Positions 29,568 through 37,689 of a DNA stretch of 46,769 nucleotides are shown piece after piece (positions within the stretch are counted from its first letter, which is position 1; each line of letters starts with the position of its first letter). The notes under the pieces are model-generated. The model saw nothing but the letters and a program-made list of their open reading frames with translations, was not told where the DNA came from and searched no databases. The position numbers were made by a program, and so were the translations under genes. The DNA comes from Thiotrichales bacterium (GTDB lineage Bacteria > Pseudomonadota > Gammaproteobacteria > Francisellales > CACEW01). The stretch is from positions 1-46,769 of the forward strand of contig CANJVU010000017.1 of the NCBI GenBank assembly GCA_947478525.1, read 5' to 3'.

Positions 29568-30113
29568 ATGAAATTGAAAAAATTATTATCAACCGTATTT
29601 ATTGCAGGAGTTTTTACCATGATCTTATCAGGCTGTTCTTCCCCCTCTGCCGAAATGTATTCTAAAAACACGCCCACTCTAACCATCCAACAGTATTTTA
29701 ATGGTCCCGCTACTGCTGAAGGTATGCTGCAAAATTGGCGTGGCAAACAAACCCGTCGATTTAACGTGGTGATGAATGGTACTTGGGCAAATGACAAAGA
29801 AGGCATCTTACATGAGGAGTTTGTCTTTGACGATGGCGAAAAACAAACCCGTGATTGGCACCTCACCATGATCGATGCGCATCATTTTACCGGCACAGCG
29901 CATGATGTCGTCGGCGTTGCCAAGGGCGAGCAATATGGCAATACCATCCATATGAATTATGTCTTAAGCGTTCCGGTTAACGGCAAGCCCATGAACATTG
30001 CGATTGATGATTGGTTATATGCCATTAACGACAAGACTGTCATTAACAAATCGACCCTATCGAAGTTTGGCCTCAATGTGGGCTATCTAACGATTGCGTT
30101 CACCAAATCCTAG
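29568..30113 (+). CDS. DUF3833-family lipoprotein
   Basis: 181 residues. A signal peptide with lipobox LSGC (about 20-23) predicts a diacylglyceryl-anchored protein, and the mature part begins after this Cys. FNGPATAEGMLQNWRGKQTR and FVFDDGEKQTRDWHL are the DUF3833 hallmarks, and FTGTAHDVVGVAKGEQYGN follows. The function of the family is unknown, but it recurs beside cfa, DUF1365 and the FAD amine oxidase-like gene in gamma-proteobacteria. AAGGAA lies 7 bases before the ATG. It is the first gene of the plus-strand series. Confidence 0.9.
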   Translation: MKLKKLLSTVFIAGVFTMILSGCSSPSAEMYSKNTPTLTIQQYFNGPATAEGMLQNWRGKQTRRFNVVMNGTWANDKEGILHEEFVFDDGEKQTRDWHLTMIDAHHFTGTAHDVVGVAKGEQYGNTIHMNYVLSVPVNGKPMNIAIDDWLYAINDKTVINKSTLSKFGLNVGYLTIAFTKS

Positions 30114-30121
30114 GTCGCCAA

Positions 30122-30886
30122 ATGAAACATGATTTATCACAATGCGTCGTTTGGTTGACCGGCGCCTCTTCTGGAATTGGTGCCGCACTGGCTAAAAAAC
30201 TGAGCGCCACCGGTTGTACGTTGATTCTTTCGTCACGTCGCTTAGACGCTTTGGAAGCCATGGCAGCAGAGTGCCAACAACGCCCCACCCTGATGCCGCT
30301 CGATGTGACGGATAAAGCAACCACTGCTCAGGTGGTTCAAGCCATTGCGAGTCAATTTGGTCGTCTGGATATCGCTATTTTTAATGCGGGCGATTGTCTA
30401 TATCTTGATATTGATCACTTTGACGTGGGCATTTTTGAAAAAATGATACAAACCAACTTTTTGAGCACAGTGTATGGCGTTGCGGCAACCCTGCCCCTAC
30501 TTAAAAAAGCGCAACAGCCACATTTGGTATTGATGAGTTCCAGTGCCGCTTACCTGCCACTCCCTCGAGCCGAAGCTTATGGCGCCAGCAAAGCCGCGGT
30601 GCAATATTTTGGCAATACCTTACGCGTTCATTTAGCACCCTCGGGTATTCCGGTCAGTGTCATTTTCCCAGGATTTGTAAAAACCCCCCTCACTGACAAA
30701 AACAACTTTCCCATGCCGTTTTTGATTACGCCAGAACAGGCCGCGCAAGCGATTATTAAAGGCATTCAACACTACACGCCGGAAATTCGCTTTCCCTGGC
30801 GTTTAATTTTATTACTCAAAACCCTCAGCAAACTGCCGATTCGCTGGCAGGTGGCCCTGTTAAAAAAGACGGTTAAGTCCTCATGA
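30122..30886 (+). CDS. SDR-family oxidoreductase of the cfa cluster
   Basis: 254 residues. TGASSGIGAALA near 14 binds the cofactor, FNAG is the structural motif, and Ser and YGASK supply the catalytic triad (SSSAAYLPLPRAEAYGASK). The C-terminal region is extended and basic (FPWRLILLLKTLSKLPIRW), possibly membrane associated. It starts 8 bases after the lipoprotein gene and overlaps the FAD gene by 4 bases (ATGA). An acyl chain or lipid-derived substrate is inferred from neighbours. Confidence 0.88.
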   Translation: MKHDLSQCVVWLTGASSGIGAALAKKLSATGCTLILSSRRLDALEAMAAECQQRPTLMPLDVTDKATTAQVVQAIASQFGRLDIAIFNAGDCLYLDIDHFDVGIFEKMIQTNFLSTVYGVAATLPLLKKAQQPHLVLMSSSAAYLPLPRAEAYGASKAAVQYFGNTLRVHLAPSGIPVSVIFPGFVKTPLTDKNNFPMPFLITPEQAAQAIIKGIQHYTPEIRFPWRLILLLKTLSKLPIRWQVALLKKTVKSS

Positions 30887-32121
30887 AGATTGCGATTATT
30901 GGCGCCGGAATCTCCGGCCTGACCTGTGCACACTTGCTTGACCAAAAACATCAGGTCACCTTATTTGAAAAAAATGATTATCTCGGTGGCCATGCCCATA
31001 CCATCACCACTGAATATCAAAAAAAACAGTACGACCTGGATACGGGTTTTTTGGTGTATAACGAACCGGGTTATCCAGGCTTTACCGCCCTGTTGAAAAA
31101 GCTGGATGTGCAAACCATTGCGAGCGATATGAGCTTTAGCGTCAGCCATGTTCACCCGGACTTTGAATATAACGGCCATAGCTTATGGAGTCTCTTTGCA
31201 CAAAAACGCAATCTCTTTAACCCTCGTTTTTACGGCATGTTGCGAGATATTTTGAAATTTAATCGTCTCGTCAAAGGACTCATTCAAATACAAACCACAC
31301 TCACCCTAAAAGCATTTATTGCCCAAGAAAAGTTTGGCCGCTATTTTATCGAATACTATCTACGCCCCATGTTAGCCGCCATTTGGTCAATGAACCCCAA
31401 TGAAGTGTTGGACTTTCCTCTACTATTTCTGGGCAAATTTTTTGACAATCATGGCCTATTAAACGTGAACAACCGCCCGCAGTGGCGAACCGTTGCGGGT
31501 GGTTCAAAACATTATGTTGCTGCCATTATGAAAGATTTTTCGGGTAACGTGATACCACAAGCGGTAACACAAGTATCACGAGTAGACCAGGCTTATCAAA
31601 TCACGAATGAAAAAGGTACCACTTACCCATTTGATAGGGTAATTATTGCCACACACTCTGATGAAGCGCTGAACTTATATCCAAACATGCCAATTGCTCT
31701 GCGTGAAGCACTACAACAGATTCCCTATCAATCCAATGAAGTGATTTTACATACGGATGAAACCCTCATGCCCAAACGCAAAGCCGCCTGGGCCAGCTGG
31801 AATTATTTATTGTCAGACAACAATAACCGCTCAACACTCACCTATTATATCAATCGCCTACAAAGCATTGACGCACCCTGCTCGTTTTTGGTGACGCTGA
31901 ACCAATCTCAGCAGATTGACCCCAGCAAAATCTTGCAACGTTTTGACTATGCACACCCGGTGTTCAATCAACAAACGCTGAATGCGCAACAGATTATCCA
32001 GCAGCACAATGGCAACGATCAGTTGTATTTATGCGGCGCTTATCTGGGTAATGGTTTTCATGAAGATGGCCTCCAAAGCGCCTTACGCGTCTGCGAGCAA
32101 CTGGGCATGGATGGGCTATGA
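30883..32121 (+). CDS. FAD-dependent amine oxidase-like protein (COG2907)
   Basis: 412 residues. The dinucleotide motif GAGISGLTCAHLL is at 7-19, followed by EKNDYLGGHAHT. The C-terminal FAD contact is LYLCGAYLGNGFHEDGLQSA. These are the signatures of COG2907, a NAD/FAD-binding family that nearly always accompanies DUF1365 and a Cfa-like methyltransferase. In Rhodobacter such genes belong to the sigmaE/ChrR singlet-oxygen regulon and contribute to modified (furan-type) fatty acids; transfer of that role to this protein is inference. Start and stop overlap both neighbours by 4 bases. Confidence 0.9.
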   Translation: MKIAIIGAGISGLTCAHLLDQKHQVTLFEKNDYLGGHAHTITTEYQKKQYDLDTGFLVYNEPGYPGFTALLKKLDVQTIASDMSFSVSHVHPDFEYNGHSLWSLFAQKRNLFNPRFYGMLRDILKFNRLVKGLIQIQTTLTLKAFIAQEKFGRYFIEYYLRPMLAAIWSMNPNEVLDFPLLFLGKFFDNHGLLNVNNRPQWRTVAGGSKHYVAAIMKDFSGNVIPQAVTQVSRVDQAYQITNEKGTTYPFDRVIIATHSDEALNLYPNMPIALREALQQIPYQSNEVILHTDETLMPKRKAAWASWNYLLSDNNNRSTLTYYINRLQSIDAPCSFLVTLNQSQQIDPSKILQRFDYAHPVFNQQTLNAQQIIQQHNGNDQLYLCGAYLGNGFHEDGLQSALRVCEQLGMDGL

Positions 32122-32882
32122 AAAGCGCCATTTATCAAGGTTCCGTGATGCATCGACGTTACACACCGGTGCTGCACCAGTTCCGCTATCCATTATTTAT
32201 GATGTATTTAGATTTAACAGAACTGCCCACGCTATTTAATCGCTATTGGCTGTGGTCCTACGAAAAATCCAACTGGGCCAGCTTTTGGCGCCGTGACCAT
32301 GTGGGTGATCCAAAACAATCGCTTGCTGACTATATTCGCGAGTGGATTCATACTGAAATTGGCCAAAAACCCACAGGCCCGATTCGCCTACTTACGCACC
32401 TACGCTTTCTAGGCTACTGTTTTAATCCCGTCAGCTTTTATTATGTATTTAATCCAACAGATACTGCGGTTGACTATATCGTCGCGGAAGTCTGCAACAC
32501 CCCCTGGGGCGAGCGTCACTGTTATCTGCTGCACGCCGGTAATCAAGAAAAAGACCTGGAACACACCTACCGCGTTCAAAAAGCCCTGCATGTTTCACCG
32601 TTTATGACCATGGATTATCAATACCAACTCGCATTCGATTCCCCCGGTTCGCACCTGGTGGTCAAGATGAAAAATTTCAAAGGTGAGCAAGTAGACTTTG
32701 AAGCCAATCTGGTGCTCAAACGCCACGAAATCACGTCGAAAAACTTAGCTAAAATATTGATCAAACACCCTGCCATGACCGTCAAAGTGATTATTGCGAT
32801 TTATTGGCAAGCGCTTAAACTGTGGCTCAAACGAGTGCCTTTTGTCGATCACCCCAAACGTTCGACCAATCTGGGCAATTGA
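32118..32882 (+). CDS. DUF1365 protein
   Basis: 254 residues. The N-terminus AIYQGSVMHRRYTPVLHQFRY and RLLTHLRFLGYCFNPVSFYY are diagnostic of DUF1365, and NTPWGERHCYLL and VSPFMTMDYQY follow. Function is unknown; it is a constant partner of COG2907 and Cfa. The last helix VIIAIYWQALKLWLK is duplicated at 35897-35936, just upstream of cfa. After HPKR the tail STNLGN seems foreign and overlaps the 3' end of the convergent ATPase gene by 34 bases, marking the left border of an inserted segment. Confidence 0.9.
   Translation: MKSAIYQGSVMHRRYTPVLHQFRYPLFMMYLDLTELPTLFNRYWLWSYEKSNWASFWRRDHVGDPKQSLADYIREWIHTEIGQKPTGPIRLLTHLRFLGYCFNPVSFYYVFNPTDTAVDYIVAEVCNTPWGERHCYLLHAGNQEKDLEHTYRVQKALHVSPFMTMDYQYQLAFDSPGSHLVVKMKNFKGEQVDFEANLVLKRHEITSKNLAKILIKHPAMTVKVIIAIYWQALKLWLKRVPFVDHPKRSTNLGN
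32782..32821 (+). repeat. Direct repeat, left copy (DUF1365 3' end), flanking 3.1 kb cargo
   Basis: 40 bases that recur at 35897-35936 with one mismatch (G versus T at the 17th base), and with weaker similarity for some ten bases beyond. The copy encodes the end of DUF1365 (KVIIAIYWQALKL). The two copies lie 3115 bases apart and bracket the ATPase and CaaX-protein genes. Confidence 0.85.
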
Positions 32883-34171
32883 TTTAACAAATAAAACGGC
32901 ACGGTGATGATTTTACCCTGACGGCTCAACGGGGCATTGCAAATGCGCACCCCCAAAGGAAGCGCTCGTTCCTCCAAGAAGCGATGCAATGATTTAAGAT
33001 GTCCCAGACTGCCTGATTTGACCTCAATGGGAATAATGTGGCCGCCCATGTTCACGACAAAATCAACTTCCGCTGAGGCACTCTTAGCATCACGCGCCCA
33101 AAAGAATAATTCTCCTGCAATAAAGGGATCCTGATAGGCCAGCAATTCCTCTGCGACCACCTGTTCAGCCAAAGCACCCTGATTAAGCTGCAAGATATCA
33201 TGACTCATCAACAAGGCCGCATCCAATCCAGTTTTGCGTTGCGCAAGCCCCACATCCAAAAAATGGAGTTTAAATTTTTTTTCATTCAAAGTCGCGCTCA
33301 ACGGCAACCCTGAGGCTGAAGTGGCATAAATTCGTTTGACCACACCTGCGTACTCCAGCATGGTGATGGCTTCTTTCAAGTCTCGAGAACGAAAATCAGC
33401 GTCCATTTTACTAAAGCTAATTCGCTGCCCCAGCATCATCGCCGCCTGATCATAAACCACTTGCAGATATTTATGCTGCACCCGATTCGCATATTTCGCA
33501 AAATCATCGCGATACGTTTGCAAAATACTATTTTGGATACGCTGCACACGATAAAGATCCTGATTCTGCAGATAAAAAGCCATGGCCTCAGGCATACCAC
33601 CGACCACCATATATTCTTTAAACAACGTCAGCAGCTGTTCATGAACCACCGGGGGGAGGCTATTTTCAAAATCAACTGTTTCCAAGGCATTGAGCAGCTG
33701 GACATAGCCCGCATTCTCTAAAAACTCAGCAAAACCACAGGGGTACATATACAGATATTCAACACGTCCAACAGGCATACTAATCTCTGTTTCTCGCAAA
33801 GCAAACTCAAGTAACGAGCCTGCTGCAATCACATGTAATGCAGGCATTTTTTCTTTAAAATAACGTAAAGCCTGAATTGCCTGCGGACAGAGTTGAATTT
33901 CATCCAAAAAAAGCAACGTTTCCCCAGCTTGAATGGGCTTTTTTTGAAGAAGACTCAACCGATTAATAATCTGTTGCGGCTCGAGCGTTTCAAAACATTG
34001 AATAAAATGCGGTTCCAGCTCAAAATTAATGTTGACATAGTGTGCAAATTGAGCGCTCAACTGATCCACCACAAAACTCTTACCGACCTGACGCGCACCA
34101 CGCAAAATCAACGGCTTTCGGTTGGCCTCTTTGGCCCAAGATTGCAGATACTGTATGATTTTTCTTTTCAT
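32849..34171 (-). CDS. AAA_14/DUF4143 family ATPase
   Basis: 440 residues from MKRKIIQYLQSW. Walker A is LRGARQVGKS, Walker B TLLFLDEIQ, and VVGGMPEAM marks the start of DUF4143. The C-terminus has EVDFVVN...IPIEVKSG, the (D)...ExK arrangement of PD-(D/E)XK nuclease-like domains. Role is unknown; such ATPases are abundant, mobile and often single genes. The ATG at 34171 lies only 9 bases after a TATAAT (34181-34186, minus strand) with TTGTTT 16 bases further up, so the message would be nearly leaderless. A longer frame to 34270 lacks support. It lies inside the repeat-bounded cargo. Confidence 0.88.
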   Translation of the reverse strand: MKRKIIQYLQSWAKEANRKPLILRGARQVGKSFVVDQLSAQFAHYVNINFELEPHFIQCFETLEPQQIINRLSLLQKKPIQAGETLLFLDEIQLCPQAIQALRYFKEKMPALHVIAAGSLLEFALRETEISMPVGRVEYLYMYPCGFAEFLENAGYVQLLNALETVDFENSLPPVVHEQLLTLFKEYMVVGGMPEAMAFYLQNQDLYRVQRIQNSILQTYRDDFAKYANRVQHKYLQVVYDQAAMMLGQRISFSKMDADFRSRDLKEAITMLEYAGVVKRIYATSASGLPLSATLNEKKFKLHFLDVGLAQRKTGLDAALLMSHDILQLNQGALAEQVVAEELLAYQDPFIAGELFFWARDAKSASAEVDFVVNMGGHIIPIEVKSGSLGHLKSLHRFLEERALPLGVRICNAPLSRQGKIITVPFYLLNQLPRLVERLG

Positions 34172-34180
34172 AATGCTTAC

Positions 34181-34208
34181 ATTATACCAATCTTGGCAAA
34201 AAAAACAA
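34181..34208 (-). promoter_or_regulatory. Promoter giving a leaderless ATPase message
   Basis: On the minus strand TTGTTT (34203-34208) and TATAAT (34181-34186) are 16 bases apart. With a start site 6-8 bases past the -10, transcription begins about 1-4 bases before the ATG at 34171, leaving no room for a Shine-Dalgarno. Confidence 0.5.
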
Positions 34209-34322
34209 GGTGAATTTAGCCGGTTTTTGGCTAAATTGAAAGGTAAAACAACAAACAATCCCTCAAACACCCCGCCATATGCAATTTGTAGTTATTAAAA
34301 ACCCTACCTCAACCCAGCTGTG

Positions 34323-34349
34323 TGACGCGCCCTCCTAGTCGACGCGTCA
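34323..34349. repeat. Inverted repeat after the CaaX-protein gene
   Basis: TGACGCG (34323-34329) and CGCGTCA (34343-34349) form a 7-bp GC-rich stem with a 13-base loop, just downstream of the stop at 34362 as that gene is read. No T-run follows, so a weak terminator or Rho-assisted pause is possible. Confidence 0.35.
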
Positions 34350-34361
34350 TCAGTCTTAAAA

Positions 34362-35660
34362 TCATAGTATCGCACAAGACCGACCACCTGTTGATCTTGG
34401 TGCCGATGTGCCGCCGCCAGCAGCCAAATGAGAAGCGGTCTGAAAAGGGAGGGGGGCAGAAGGAGGAGCGTCTCCGCCTGAAACAGCAGCTGATGATGTT
34501 TTTTCTGTTAACACCCCTTTCAATATTTTAAAAAGAGGATCTTTTATATCTCTTTCGATCAAATCAGTCGCCGTATTATTATTTATATTCTTAACGGTAA
34601 AGGAGAGTCCAGACTTTAGTAATAAAGCCACTACTAGAGCGCGCCCTTGAAACAATTCTATTTTTGACTCATCTGTATCATATTTTTTCGAAAAAATTTT
34701 CTCCGTTAAGGGAAGTCTCATTACAACGTAATGTCCAGCGTTACGACCCAAATTATCAGTTGCATGTATATCTATTTTTCCTGAGTGAATGATTTCTGCG
34801 ACAAGAGCATGATCCCCCATTGCACATGCACGAAAATAAGCAAAGAGATTCAACGCTTTCTCTACTTCGTCAACGAAAGCAGAAGGTGTTTTAAACGGCC
34901 AAGTCCCTGGCCTTGTTTTATACAAATCTTCACACGACTTTCTCAGTACCGCGCTAACGCTACTAAATGAAGCATCCGTGATTTTGACCACATGACGTGC
35001 ATAATATGTGATATGCTGTTCTGGCGCCTCAACTGACACACACACACTCGAAGATGAAAAAAGATCCGAGAGAGCATCGCTTGTGAGAGAAAGTGGTGTT
35101 GCCATAGTTGAATCACCACATGACTCCAAGTGCCCAAACATGTTCCGGCAGCCTAACGCCAGCATGGCAGTAATATGAACAGATGTACTTATTTCAGATA
35201 CACTCCCAGGATATCTTTTATATGGTGGTGCATATACACCCAGCACCACGTTCTTACAATCGTCCACCTTAAGGCGCTTCAATATTTCTCCATACATCTT
35301 TACAACATCTAAGCTAGAAGCACTCGTGTAGTCAATTTCGTTAAAACATCTACCAGTGGGTTTCATAGCAGGACAGGCATCAACTGAATCTGTATTATAG
35401 GTAATCCCAAACACACGCCCTGGAAATTTTTCTTCCACCAATCTGCATATCAACCCGTTGCCTGGATATAGATCAATAAAAACATGCCCTGGATTTTTAT
35501 ATAAATGCTTCACGACATCATTTATAACAGAAAGCAGATATTCACAATCTGGAATTTGCCTAAAAACAAAGCAGCCCTTCAGAATACCCACTCCATCCAT
35601 TCCAAACTTTAAAAGATCTCGCATGACACACAATGGTTCTTTCTCCGCTGCCATACTCAT
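34362..35660 (-). CDS. Candidate secreted effector: methyltransferase-like, ankyrin-like, C-terminal CaaX box
   Basis: 432 residues. Residues about 55-85 (HVFIDLYPGNGLICRLVEEKF) look like SAM-binding motif I, and LGVYAPPYKRY near 145 like the (D/N)PPY motif IV, so a degenerate methyltransferase fold is likely. Residues about 270-370 contain ankyrin-like helices (FRACAMGDHALVAEIIHSGK, DIHATDNLGRNAGHYVVM, ALVVALLLKSGLSFTVKN). The last part is Ser/Ala/Pro/Gly-rich and ends RSCAIL: the final Cys-Ala-Ile-Leu is a CaaX prenylation box, the Leu favouring geranylgeranylation. Bacteria lack such lipidation, so the tail suggests a host-membrane-targeted type IV secreted effector, as known for several Legionella proteins. 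AAGGAG precedes the ATG. No close homologue is recognised. Confidence 0.7.
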   Translation of the reverse strand: MSMAAEKEPLCVMRDLLKFGMDGVGILKGCFVFRQIPDCEYLLSVINDVVKHLYKNPGHVFIDLYPGNGLICRLVEEKFPGRVFGITYNTDSVDACPAMKPTGRCFNEIDYTSASSLDVVKMYGEILKRLKVDDCKNVVLGVYAPPYKRYPGSVSEISTSVHITAMLALGCRNMFGHLESCGDSTMATPLSLTSDALSDLFSSSSVCVSVEAPEQHITYYARHVVKITDASFSSVSAVLRKSCEDLYKTRPGTWPFKTPSAFVDEVEKALNLFAYFRACAMGDHALVAEIIHSGKIDIHATDNLGRNAGHYVVMRLPLTEKIFSKKYDTDESKIELFQGRALVVALLLKSGLSFTVKNINNNTATDLIERDIKDPLFKILKGVLTEKTSSAAVSGGDAPPSAPLPFQTASHLAAGGGTSAPRSTGGRSCAIL

Positions 35661-35896
35661 TTCGTACTCCTTTTATTTTTTATTGACTTTAACCCAATAC
35701 AAGCCTCTCAAGCGAATGGCGCCTTATTAATCTAAAAAAATGTTTAATCAGCACATTTTCATCACAATTATAAATGTTTTTTTGCTGGAATTCTACTTTT
35801 TTCGACAGCGCTATGCGCCCCATAAACGACTGACACAGATTTTGAAAAATGAATCACGACAAACCCCTTGTGAAGCTTTTTCGAAGCTTAATTATT

Positions 35897-35936
35897 TCAA
35901 AGTGATTATTGCTATTTATTGGCAAGCGCTTAAACT
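35897..35936 (+). repeat. Direct repeat, right copy (DUF1365 3' remnant), upstream of cfa
   Basis: Repeats 32782-32821 with a single mismatch and keeps the reading frame VIIAIYWQALKL, ending in a TGA that overlaps the ATG at 35937. Upstream of base 35897 similarity to DUF1365 stops at once. It is therefore a 3'-end remnant left on the cfa side of the inserted segment. The 276 bases between the CaaX-protein ATG and cfa hold nothing else recognised beyond a GAAGCTT direct repeat near 35874-35889. Confidence 0.85.
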
Positions 35937-35966
35937 ATGATTCAAAATTGTGGAGTACTAAATACT

Positions 35967-37187
35967 ATGCCTGAAACGCTTTCTTTTTTTCAACGTATCA
36001 GCAAAAAACTCGTCCTGCAGTTACTACATGGCATTGAGCAGGGCCAGATTGTCGTGCACGAGCAAACACAGCGAATTGAGGCGGGTAAAAAAACATCTGC
36101 CTGCGCGCTCTCTACCGAGCTGAATATTCTCACTCCTAAAATATATCCCAGAATCCTACAGCGCGGCAGTATTGGCACCGCTGAAAGCTTTATGCTGGGT
36201 GAATGGACCACCACTGATCTGGTGGCGTTATTGCGCATTTTTATCCGCAACCGCGAGCAGCTGTTTAAAGTCGATAGTGGCTGGTCTAAAGTAAACCAAA
36301 CGTTTTGGCGCTGGTTTGATCGCTTCAAACGCAACACCCCGGAACAAAGCCATCTGAACATCAGCGCGCATTATGACTTGGGCAATGAGTTTTTTAAATT
36401 GTTTCTTGATCAATCACTGATGTATTCCTCAGCACTGTTTCGCAATCCCACTGATGATTTAGAAACGGCCTCGCAACAAAAACTACAGCGCATTTGCCAG
36501 CAACTTGATTTAAAACCCCACCATCATCTGCTTGAAATTGGCAGCGGTTGGGGCGGCTTTGCCATTTATGCAGCGCAGCATTATGGCTGCCATGTCACCA
36601 CCACCACGATTTCAGAAGAACAATATCAATTTGCCCAACAAAAAATTGCTCAGCTGGGCTTAACCGACCGTATCACCCTGTTAAAGCAAGACTACCGCGC
36701 CCTCAGCGGAAAATTCGACCGCTTGGTGTCGATCGAAATGATTGAAGCGGTTGGATATGATTTCATGGCAGCCTTTGTGCGTCAATGCAGCGACTTGCTC
36801 AAACCCGATGGCATGGCGTTGATTCAAGCCATCATTCGCCCAGATCAAAATTACCACAAAGTCTACAAAGAAGTGGATTTTATCAAAAAATACATCTTCC
36901 CCGGCGGTTGCCTGGTATCCAACTTATTTTTACTCGAAGAAGCCGCCAAGCACACTGACCTGCGTCTGTTTGATGTCAAAGACATGGGTTACGATTATGC
37001 CAAAACCCTCCATGCGTGGTGTCAGCGTTTTATGGCACAACAGCCCGCGGTCAAAGCGCTAGGCTTTAACGATGAATTTATCCGCATGTGGCAGTTTTAT
37101 CTCGCCTATTGTGAAGCAGGATTTTTAGAACGCTATATCAGTGTCGTACAATTGGCTTTTGTGAAACCGTATTATGATCTCCGCTAA
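35967..37187 (+). CDS. cfa: Cyclopropane-fatty-acyl-phospholipid synthase family methyltransferase
   Basis: 406 residues from MPETLSFFQ; an in-frame ATG at 35937 would add ten residues taken from the duplicated DUF1365 end, and GGAG at 35952 favours the later start. HYDLGNEFFKLFLDQSLMYSSALF, LLEIGSGWGGFAIYAA (SAM site) and RLVSIEMIEAVG are the Cfa signatures, and the C-terminal DMGYDYAKTLHAW is typical. It adds a methylene or methyl group from SAM to unsaturated acyl chains of membrane lipids. In this neighbourhood the product may be a methylated precursor of furan fatty acids rather than a cyclopropane; that is inference. It overlaps the next gene by 14 bases. Confidence 0.93.
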   Translation: MPETLSFFQRISKKLVLQLLHGIEQGQIVVHEQTQRIEAGKKTSACALSTELNILTPKIYPRILQRGSIGTAESFMLGEWTTTDLVALLRIFIRNREQLFKVDSGWSKVNQTFWRWFDRFKRNTPEQSHLNISAHYDLGNEFFKLFLDQSLMYSSALFRNPTDDLETASQQKLQRICQQLDLKPHHHLLEIGSGWGGFAIYAAQHYGCHVTTTTISEEQYQFAQQKIAQLGLTDRITLLKQDYRALSGKFDRLVSIEMIEAVGYDFMAAFVRQCSDLLKPDGMALIQAIIRPDQNYHKVYKEVDFIKKYIFPGGCLVSNLFLLEEAAKHTDLRLFDVKDMGYDYAKTLHAWCQRFMAQQPAVKALGFNDEFIRMWQFYLAYCEAGFLERYISVVQLAFVKPYYDLR

Positions 37188-37680
37188 AACAGATACCCTG
37201 ATCCTCCTGCAGTTGATTGTATATCATGTCTTATGGGCAGTATTTGCTTACGCCGTTCCGCGCCATAAAAATCGGCTGGTTTATTACTCAGCGCCATTGC
37301 TCATTGGGTTACAAATGATCTTAGCAGCGCTTGATTTACCCAACCCCATTTATTTTGCAGAAAAAGTCATCTTACTCAGTGCCGTTGGGATGTGCATCGA
37401 TTCTGTTTTTATCCGTTTCAGATGGTGGCAGTTTAACCCCACTCCCGTTTTGATTCCAATTTGGCTTTGTGCCATTTGGATAAGCTTTGCTTTATCAATG
37501 CAATATCTGGTACTGTTTATCCCAGGTGATTTTTATGTATGGGCCATCCTCGGAGGTATTGGGTTTCCACTGTCGTATTATGTGGCCCAAAAACTCAAGG
37601 TACTGATGGTTCCTCGCCCCTGGCCAATTTATCTGTATCAGGGAATTTTTTGGTTAATTGTTTTGCCAATAACGCTTTAG
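37174..37680 (+). CDS. DUF2878 membrane protein
   Basis: 168 residues with four or five membrane helices. AVPRHKNRLVYYSAPLLIGL and GMCIDSVFIRFRWWQF (about 72-90) are DUF2878 features. Function is unknown; the family is found almost only beside cfa, DUF1365 and COG2907 genes, implying a part in the same membrane-lipid process. It overlaps the cfa end by 14 bases, so expression is coupled. Confidence 0.85.
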   Translation: MISAKTDTLILLQLIVYHVLWAVFAYAVPRHKNRLVYYSAPLLIGLQMILAALDLPNPIYFAEKVILLSAVGMCIDSVFIRFRWWQFNPTPVLIPIWLCAIWISFALSMQYLVLFIPGDFYVWAILGGIGFPLSYYVAQKLKVLMVPRPWPIYLYQGIFWLIVLPITL

Positions 37681-37689
37681 GAGTGAGTC

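Noticed and set aside
35740..35940. 66-codon frame before cfa
   Set aside because: Only its last 13 codons have sense, as a remnant of DUF1365; the rest looks random.
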